This document shows, one piece after another, positions 6,535 to 10,241 of a stretch of DNA of 10,241 nucleotides. The stretch covers positions 1 to 10,241 of the forward strand of contig JAIVFU010000188.1 of the NCBI GenBank assembly GCA_020829485.1. The letters run 5' to 3'. The position numbers were made by a program, and so were the translations under genes. Below the pieces are notes generated by a model that was not told the DNA's origin, did no database searches, and saw nothing but the letters and a program-made list of their open reading frames with translations. Origin of the DNA: Nostoc sp. CHAB 5834. Lineage in GTDB: Bacteria; Cyanobacteriota; Cyanobacteriia; Cyanobacteriales; Nostocaceae. Every line of letters begins with the position of its first letter. The stretch's first letter is position 1.

Positions 6535-6605
6535 TTTTAATACCACAGCATAAGGGGAGAGGTAGAACCATTAATATTAAGGTTTTAAATCACCAGGAGA
6601 GAAAA

Positions 6606-7505
6606 ATGAATTTGAAGATAGAAAATCAGGTTAGCTTAGGAGTCGTAGCGATCGGGGACACTGACCTCGAATCCCGTGTTGAACACGGCTACGCTAACAG
6701 TAATGGGGTGAAGATCCACTACGCCAGCCTCGGTCAAGGACCTCTGATAGTTATGATTCATGGTTTTCCAGACCACTGGTATACCTGGCATTATCAGATG
6801 GAGTTTTTGGCCTCGAACTACCAGGTTGTGGCTATAGATATGCGAGGTTATAACCTGAGTGACAAACCCAAAGGAGTTGAAAATTACGATATGCGATCAC
6901 TTGTGGGAGATTTGCATACTGTTATCCGCCATCTGGGTCGAGAGAAAGCGATTATTCTCGGACATGACTGGGGCGGCATGGTAGCCTGGCAGTTTGCAAT
7001 GCATATCCCCGCCATGACCGAAAAGCTGATTATCCTCAATCTGCCGCATCCTTATGGTTTGGCTCGGGAACTCGCCCACAATCCGCAGCAACAGCTAAAC
7101 AGCCAGTATGCAAGGAACTTTCAGCAGGAAAAAGCCTACGAAAGTTTGACCCCAGAACTGCTCAGCACTTGGGTGACAGAGGCAAGGATGAAGGAAGCAG
7201 TGAAGGAAAAATACATTCAGGCTTTACAGCGATCTGACATTCAAGCAATGCTGCACTACTACCAGCAGAACTACCCCAGGGAGCCTTACGTGGAAGACAC
7301 CTCGTTGAGCATCAAGTTGCAAGTACCAGTGCTGTTGATTCATGGTCTAAAAGATGAATTCTTACTAGCCGATGCGCTCAATAATACCTGGGAGTGGGTA
7401 GAAAAAGATCTGACACTTGTTACCATCCCTACTGCTGGCCACTTCGTCCACCAGGAGAGTGCCGATTTGGTAACACGGACGATTAACAGTTGGCTATCGC
7501 GTTGA
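6606..7505 (+). CDS. Alpha/beta hydrolase, epoxide-hydrolase type (Asp nucleophile)
   Basis: This 299-residue protein has the full alpha/beta-hydrolase plan. The oxyanion loop is HGFPDHW (52-58), the nucleophile elbow GHDWGG places Asp121 as nucleophile, HGLKDEF gives the acid Asp250, and AGHF gives His279. An aspartate nucleophile with HGFP and GHDWGG is the pattern of soluble epoxide hydrolases and related haloalkane or haloacid dehalogenases. The cap region (about 150-235) has a tyrosine pair at 218-219 (HYYQ) that could provide the epoxide-polarising tyrosine. No signal peptide is seen, so it is cytoplasmic. Start ATG is backed by AGGAGAG four bases upstream. It is first of a likely two-gene plus-strand operon, 40 bases before the second DUF302 gene. 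A role opening an epoxide made by the divergent FAD enzyme is attractive but unproven. Confidence 0.88.
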   Translation: MNLKIENQVSLGVVAIGDTDLESRVEHGYANSNGVKIHYASLGQGPLIVMIHGFPDHWYTWHYQMEFLASNYQVVAIDMRGYNLSDKPKGVENYDMRSLVGDLHTVIRHLGREKAIILGHDWGGMVAWQFAMHIPAMTEKLIILNLPHPYGLARELAHNPQQQLNSQYARNFQQEKAYESLTPELLSTWVTEARMKEAVKEKYIQALQRSDIQAMLHYYQQNYPREPYVEDTSLSIKLQVPVLLIHGLKDEFLLADALNNTWEWVEKDLTLVTIPTAGHFVHQESADLVTRTINSWLSR

Positions 7506-7545
7506 TTGTTGCAGTTCTGTTATTAAAACTAAGAAAGAGAAAGAA

Positions 7546-8046
7546 ATGGAAACTCTAACCCTATCGAGAACGCACATTATTGTGTCCTCAGACAAATCCT
7601 TTGAGCAGGTTGTAGAAGCGATAGAGTCGATTGCAATGACAGATAAGCTTGATTTGGCAGTCGTTGAACAAATTGTCTTAGCTAGCAATTCATGGGATGA
7701 GTTCCAAGAGGCGCTTCAGTCAAAGATTGGAAGTAGTGGCTTAATGACATTTACAAAGATTGATCATGGTAGTCTTATGTCCCTGGCTTTCGAAGGATAC
7801 AAAGCCAAACTCTATGTGATTGGAAATCCACTAATTGCTAAACAAATGCTGGAACAAAATTTAGGGGTCGGACTTTACGTTCCTTTACGAATGTTAGTGT
7901 ATGAAAATCAGCAAGGAAAGACGCAAATCTCTTATGAAAAGCCCTCGTCTCTTCTAGGGCAATTCCAAAACAATAAAATCTTGGCAATTGCGCTAATGCT
8001 TGACCGGAAGCTTGAAGAACTAACGACCAAAGTAACCGTATTCTAA
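7546..8046 (+). CDS. DUF302 family protein (copy B)
   Basis: The 166-residue protein is a close relative of the DUF302 protein at 1170-1685. Shared blocks include VSSDKSFEQV (13-22), KLYVIGNPLIA (88-98), EQN.GVGLYVPLR (103-115), VYE (118-120), GKT (124-126) and KPSSLLGQFQN (132-142). The DUF302 (PF03625) core is complete and there is no export signal. Compared with copy A, the second strand-helix repeat is diverged (SNSWDEFQEALQ at 47-58 in place of NKSFDQV). The ATG has only a purine-rich AGAAAGAGAAAG upstream, a weaker ribosome-binding site than its neighbours. The 40-base gap after the alpha/beta hydrolase suggests translation from the same message. Having one copy on each divergent arm suggests both arms serve one process. 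Function unknown. Confidence 0.87.
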   Translation: METLTLSRTHIIVSSDKSFEQVVEAIESIAMTDKLDLAVVEQIVLASNSWDEFQEALQSKIGSSGLMTFTKIDHGSLMSLAFEGYKAKLYVIGNPLIAKQMLEQNLGVGLYVPLRMLVYENQQGKTQISYEKPSSLLGQFQNNKILAIALMLDRKLEELTTKVTVF

Positions 8047-8116
8047 GGTTAAAATAATTCGTAATTAAGTTTTGTAATGGTGATTTAGACCCCGCCACAA
8101 AACTTGCCCCTTGTTA

Positions 8117-8131
8117 GTTTGAGATTCAAAC
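8117..8131. promoter_or_regulatory. Small dyad between DUF302 copy B and the PEP-CTERM gene
   Basis: GTTTGA-GAT-TCAAAC is a perfect 6-bp inverted repeat in the 172-base spacer. It could be an operator for the downstream gene or a weak 3' hairpin of the upstream one; no T-run follows it. Confidence 0.2.
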
Positions 8132-8218
8132 CCCCACAATTAGTTAAACAATAGGAAAAGACCAGAACCTTTCCCTAGAAATAAAATTAAGAAATAAATA
8201 GGGTTGCAAGGATTACAT

Positions 8219-9100
8219 ATGTTGAAAAAACACTTCAACTTTCTCAAAGTAAAATTTGTATCTGTGACGACTGCTGTCGTTATTTTGACAGTAATTACAG
8301 AACAATCAGCTCAATCTGCTGTTTTAGCTCTGAATGATGACAATTCAATCGCTGCTTTTGAAACTTCTTCTTCAGATAATCCCGCCAATGATGGTTTACT
8401 ATTCTGGACTATTGATAATATAAATCATTTATTCCATAACCAATTCTGGTATCGCATTGGCTCTACAAGCAAAGAAAATGAGATCAATGCTCTCAACTTG
8501 ATTGGAATAAATCAAACTCAACCAGCTAGCAATCAGCTCAGTGCCACCTACGCTGGTAATAGCTTTGAAATGGTACTCAACTTCCAGTTAGATGGTGGTG
8601 TACCCGGTAGCGGTACATCTAGCTTATTCGAGAACATCGACATTAAAAATACTAGCTCTAATAAATTAGACTTCCATTTGTTTAACTACACTGATTTTGA
8701 CCTGACTGATAACGGTCAGGACGACACAGTAAAAATCAGTACTGATATGGCTACACAGTTTGATAGTTTTACCTTGGCCAAAGAAGTGATTAACCCGTCA
8801 GCGAGCGACTACCAAGTATCTCCTTTTCCTAATATTTTAGATGCATTGTCAGACAATTTTCCCACCAACTTATCAAATGTTGGTGGACCACTGACTGGTG
8901 AAGATGCTTACGCTTTTCAGTGGGATTTTGTCCTTGAACCAGAAAAATCTTTCTCAATCAAAAACTACAAGTCCATCAAACCAGTTCCCGAACCAACAAT
9001 CAACTTAGGCTGCTTGATAGGTTTTGGTAGTCTAGGGATGCTTTGGCGGTTGCGTCGTATTTCTCTTCTAAAAAAACAAAACAGTTTCTTTCATCTATAG
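8219..9100 (+). CDS. PEP-CTERM sorting domain protein (exported)
   Basis: The 293-residue product has an N-terminal signal peptide: basic MLKKHFNFLKVK, a hydrophobic core to about 26, and a likely cleavage after AQSA near residue 34. The C-terminus is a PEP-CTERM sorting tag: VPEP at 256-259, a hydrophobic helix at about 261-277, then the basic cluster RLRR (277-280). Such proteins are exported, cut by an exosortase and placed on the cell surface or in the extracellular matrix; no exosortase is in this window. The middle region (about 40-250), rich in Asn, Asp, Ser and Thr, has no motif I can name. I chose ATG 8219 because AAGGA lies 5 bases before it; a TTG five codons earlier has no such site. 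The unusually long 13-residue tail after RLRR is mildly atypical. It may be unrelated to the upstream cluster. Confidence 0.85.
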   Translation: MLKKHFNFLKVKFVSVTTAVVILTVITEQSAQSAVLALNDDNSIAAFETSSSDNPANDGLLFWTIDNINHLFHNQFWYRIGSTSKENEINALNLIGINQTQPASNQLSATYAGNSFEMVLNFQLDGGVPGSGTSSLFENIDIKNTSSNKLDFHLFNYTDFDLTDNGQDDTVKISTDMATQFDSFTLAKEVINPSASDYQVSPFPNILDALSDNFPTNLSNVGGPLTGEDAYAFQWDFVLEPEKSFSIKNYKSIKPVPEPTINLGCLIGFGSLGMLWRLRRISLLKKQNSFFHL

Positions 9101-9125
9101 TAGGTGAATCCTTACGGGGGGACAA

Positions 9126-9166
9126 AAAGGGCTAGGATGCAGATCAAATAAGCCTCATAGCCCTTT
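9126..9166. terminator. 9-bp inverted repeat just after the PEP-CTERM gene
   Basis: AAAGGGCTA (9126-9134) and TAGCCCTTT (9158-9166) are perfectly complementary around a 23-base loop. On the minus strand the second arm runs into TTTTTG, so it could stop transcription at the end of the transposase fragment; on the plus strand it lies 25 bases after the PEP-CTERM stop. The long loop makes this a tentative call. It might instead be part of an IS end. Confidence 0.3.
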
Positions 9167-9479
9167 CCCCTTGTTGATAATACTTCCGCTTATTAGGAGA
9201 TAATGTCATTAACTCCGCTACCAGTTCATAAGAATTTTCCATAAAATTGACCCAGTTAGACCCATATAATCCAATATAAAAACTGCTATGACGGCGAACT
9301 GTCCGCCCAGATTCAATAATACGACCGACATCTTTTTGAACACCCATGCGTTTAATTTTTTGACCAGATATAGTTGCAGATGTATAGGCAAGTGAGATTA
9401 ATAATATTAAGGAAATTAGCCGTCGCCCTGATGCATTAGTATCTTCCAAGTTATAACCACCACTCTCAATACTGCTCGG
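9144..9479 (-). pseudogene. C-terminal fragment of an IS4-type transposase
   Basis: From 9479 to the TGA at 9144 the minus strand encodes the C-terminal end of a cyanobacterial IS4-type transposase: ESGGYNLEDTNASGRRLISL, then LAYTSATISGQKIKRMGVQK, RRHSSFYIGLYGSNWVNFME and RKYYQQGERAMRLI. An in-frame TAA at 9480-9482 and loss of homology mark the upstream break; the catalytic domain and N-terminus are missing. The initiation codon one would pick (TTG 9449) lies in the middle of a conserved block, so this is a truncated gene and not a small protein. It cannot be active. Confidence 0.75.
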
Positions 9480-9488
9480 TTAAGGAAA

Positions 9489-9572
9489 ATGAAGGGTAAA
9501 ACAAAGAAATTTTTATTCGCGTATGTTTTACGAGAACAAAATGAGATAATTCAACTTACTTTTTCTCTTTGA
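9489..9572 (+). CDS. Possible 27-residue peptide ORF spanning the first 24-bp repeat
   Basis: ATG at 9489, with AAGG four bases before it, opens a 27-codon frame ending in TGA at 9570-9572. It reads MKGKTKKFLFAYVLREQ and ten further residues. The stretch FAYVLREQ comes from the first 24-bp site; the second copy at 9978-10001 would read FAYNLREQ in its own frame. This may be the start of a broken gene interrupted by the intervening cassette, or a chance ORF. It overlaps the end of the opposite-strand 126-codon ORF by 17 bases. I do not recognise the sequence. Confidence 0.25.
   Translation: MKGKTKKFLFAYVLREQNEIIQLTFSL
9516..9539 (+). repeat. 24-bp near-palindromic site, left copy
   Basis: TTCGCGTAT-GT-TTTACGAGAACAA. 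It matches the copy at 9978-10001 at 22 of 24 bases, same orientation. Its arms TTCGCGTA and TACGAGAA are inverted repeats with one mismatch. Confidence 0.65.
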
Positions 9573-9936
9573 GGCTATCGTACAAGTCCACCCAATTTTG
9601 ACTTATAGAGTCGATGCATGAAGTTAAGTGATCGATTTGGGTTCTTCTAGCGACGGAGAGGACAGCATTAATATGAGCAGGGCTTCCAGCCTTACCCAAA
9701 TGCCTATATTTGCTCAATTTGTTGGGTTGAGTTGTGGAAAAAATTGGTTTGGTAGCGTGTAATTTATAGTACCAATAAGCTTGTTTTTTCCCGCGTGCTT
9801 GGTAACGCAAAACACAACAACCAGGTGGTGCTACTTCCCCCGAAGCCTGGATTTGTTGGATAGAGAGTTGTAAAGTGGCAATCGCTTGTTGTAGGAGTTC
9901 AGCCCTAGAAATAATGTCCGAGTCAGGAGCAGGCAT
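9556..9936 (-). CDS. Hypothetical 126-residue protein bracketed by 24-bp repeats
   Basis: I do not recognise this protein with confidence. It starts with an Ala/Gln/Leu-rich helix (about 10-32, likely amphipathic or coiled), then has a GCCVLRYQARGKKQAYWYYKL core (39-59) rich in aromatic and basic residues, a KYRHLGKAG motif (76-84) and a C-terminal helix with WVDLYDSL (115-122). The aromatic-basic core is reminiscent of small proteins that accompany transposable elements in cyanobacteria (DUF6788-like, recalled and unverified). The frame is intact between two decayed IS4 fragments. Two near-identical 24-bp sites lie 17 bases beyond its stop and 42 bases before its start, so it may be the cargo of a small mobile cassette. 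No clear ribosome-binding site precedes the ATG. Confidence 0.55.
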   Translation of the reverse strand: MPAPDSDIISRAELLQQAIATLQLSIQQIQASGEVAPPGCCVLRYQARGKKQAYWYYKLHATKPIFSTTQPNKLSKYRHLGKAGSPAHINAVLSVARRTQIDHLTSCIDSISQNWVDLYDSLKEKK

Positions 9937-9977
9937 TAACTAATGCTCTTTGGAAGTTGCAGAAAGAGCAGAATGTG

Positions 9978-10001
9978 TTCGCGTATAATTTACGAGAACA
10001 A
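9978..10001 (+). repeat. 24-bp near-palindromic site, right copy
   Basis: TTCGCGTAT-AA-TTTACGAGAACAA. It differs from the left copy (9516-9539) only at the central GT/AA. Start-to-start spacing is 462 bases, enclosing the 126-codon ORF. Confidence 0.65.
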
Positions 10002-10116
10002 GGTAAATTTACCCTATGTTATTGAAGAGAATGGTACAGAAAAGACTTACCGTTTGATTACTGATTTAATGGATATTTCCAACTTCCTGGCTTTGCTATT
10101 AGCATCAGAATATCCA
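9985..10116 (+). pseudogene. Internal fragment of another IS4-type transposase
   Basis: The plus frame reads LPYVIEENGTEKTYRLITDL followed by MDISNFLALLLASEYP, which resembles the catalytic-domain segment of IS4-type transposases where YRLIT...D..FPA.LLA.EY is followed by the H.RWE(V/I)E glutamate motif. Here homology stops at EYP (10116) before that glutamate; the frame then drifts to a TAA at 10159-10161. Upstream, homology fades at the 24-bp site. It is a fragment only and probably not from the same element as the minus-strand fragment. The remaining 80 bases to the window edge hold nothing I can name. Confidence 0.5.
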
Positions 10117-10241
10117 GCAATTCTCATTTTGAAAAAAATCAGAGAAAATTCTGTTATTTAAATAGAGAACTTGTGTCGAAGCATCATTTGTTGACAGATA
10201 ATTATCATCCAACTTTGGAGATAGACAGATTTTAAGAAATT

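Noticed and set aside
8204..8218. TTG start five codons upstream for the PEP-CTERM protein
   Set aside because: ATG 8219 has AAGGA at proper spacing and gives a standard signal-peptide start; the TTG has no ribosome-binding site.
9516..10001. CRISPR-like repeat pair
   Set aside because: Only two copies spaced 462 bases apart with an ORF between them; there is no regular spacer array and no cas gene in the window.
10193..10222. TTGACA at 10191-10196 as a promoter -35 box near the right edge
   Set aside because: No convincing -10 box follows at proper spacing and no gene start lies within the window downstream.

Overview
The window looks like chromosomal DNA from a filamentous cyanobacterium, probably Nostocales. 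The support is a perfect HIP1 octamer (GCGATCGC, 3989-3996), a PEP-CTERM surface protein, cyanobacterial-type IS630 and IS4 transposase remnants, AT-rich spacers, and a C/T-rich intergenic stretch with TTCCCTATTCCCCACTCCC-type low complexity. No rRNA, tRNA or CRISPR array was seen.

Layout: The left edge (1-189) holds the last 62 codons of an unrecognised plus-strand gene. From 5408 down to 327 runs a minus-strand set: an FAD-dependent oxidoreductase, two tandem DUF1702 paralogues, a DUF302 protein and a ferritin-like PF10118 'metal-dependent hydrolase'. A 378-base repeat-like spacer separates the DUF1702 pair from the DUF302 gene. On the other side, on the plus strand, are an epoxide-hydrolase-type alpha/beta hydrolase (6606-7505) and a second DUF302 protein (7546-8046). 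The spacer between these two arms has been invaded by an IS630-type element (5530-6320) with recognisable terminal inverted repeats and flanking TA, but with its catalytic core deleted. Beyond the second arm lies a PEP-CTERM protein (8219-9100). The right end (about 9144-10116) is a transposon graveyard: the C-terminal part of one IS4-type transposase, a 126-codon unknown ORF bracketed by two near-identical 24-bp sites, and an internal piece of another IS4-type transposase.

Working together: the two divergent arms share a duplicated family (DUF302 on each side), which suggests one functional locus. An FAD enzyme of the monooxygenase/halogenase/reductase fold, a ferritin-like di-metal protein and an alpha/beta hydrolase with an Asp nucleophile would fit oxidation of a lipid or polyene followed by hydrolytic opening, with the DUF1702 and DUF302 proteins in unknown roles. 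DUF1702 proteins are, as I recall, also encoded in actinobacterial enediyne clusters, but no polyketide synthase is visible here. The pathway idea is inference; the gene set, the duplications and the decayed transposon are read directly from the sequence.
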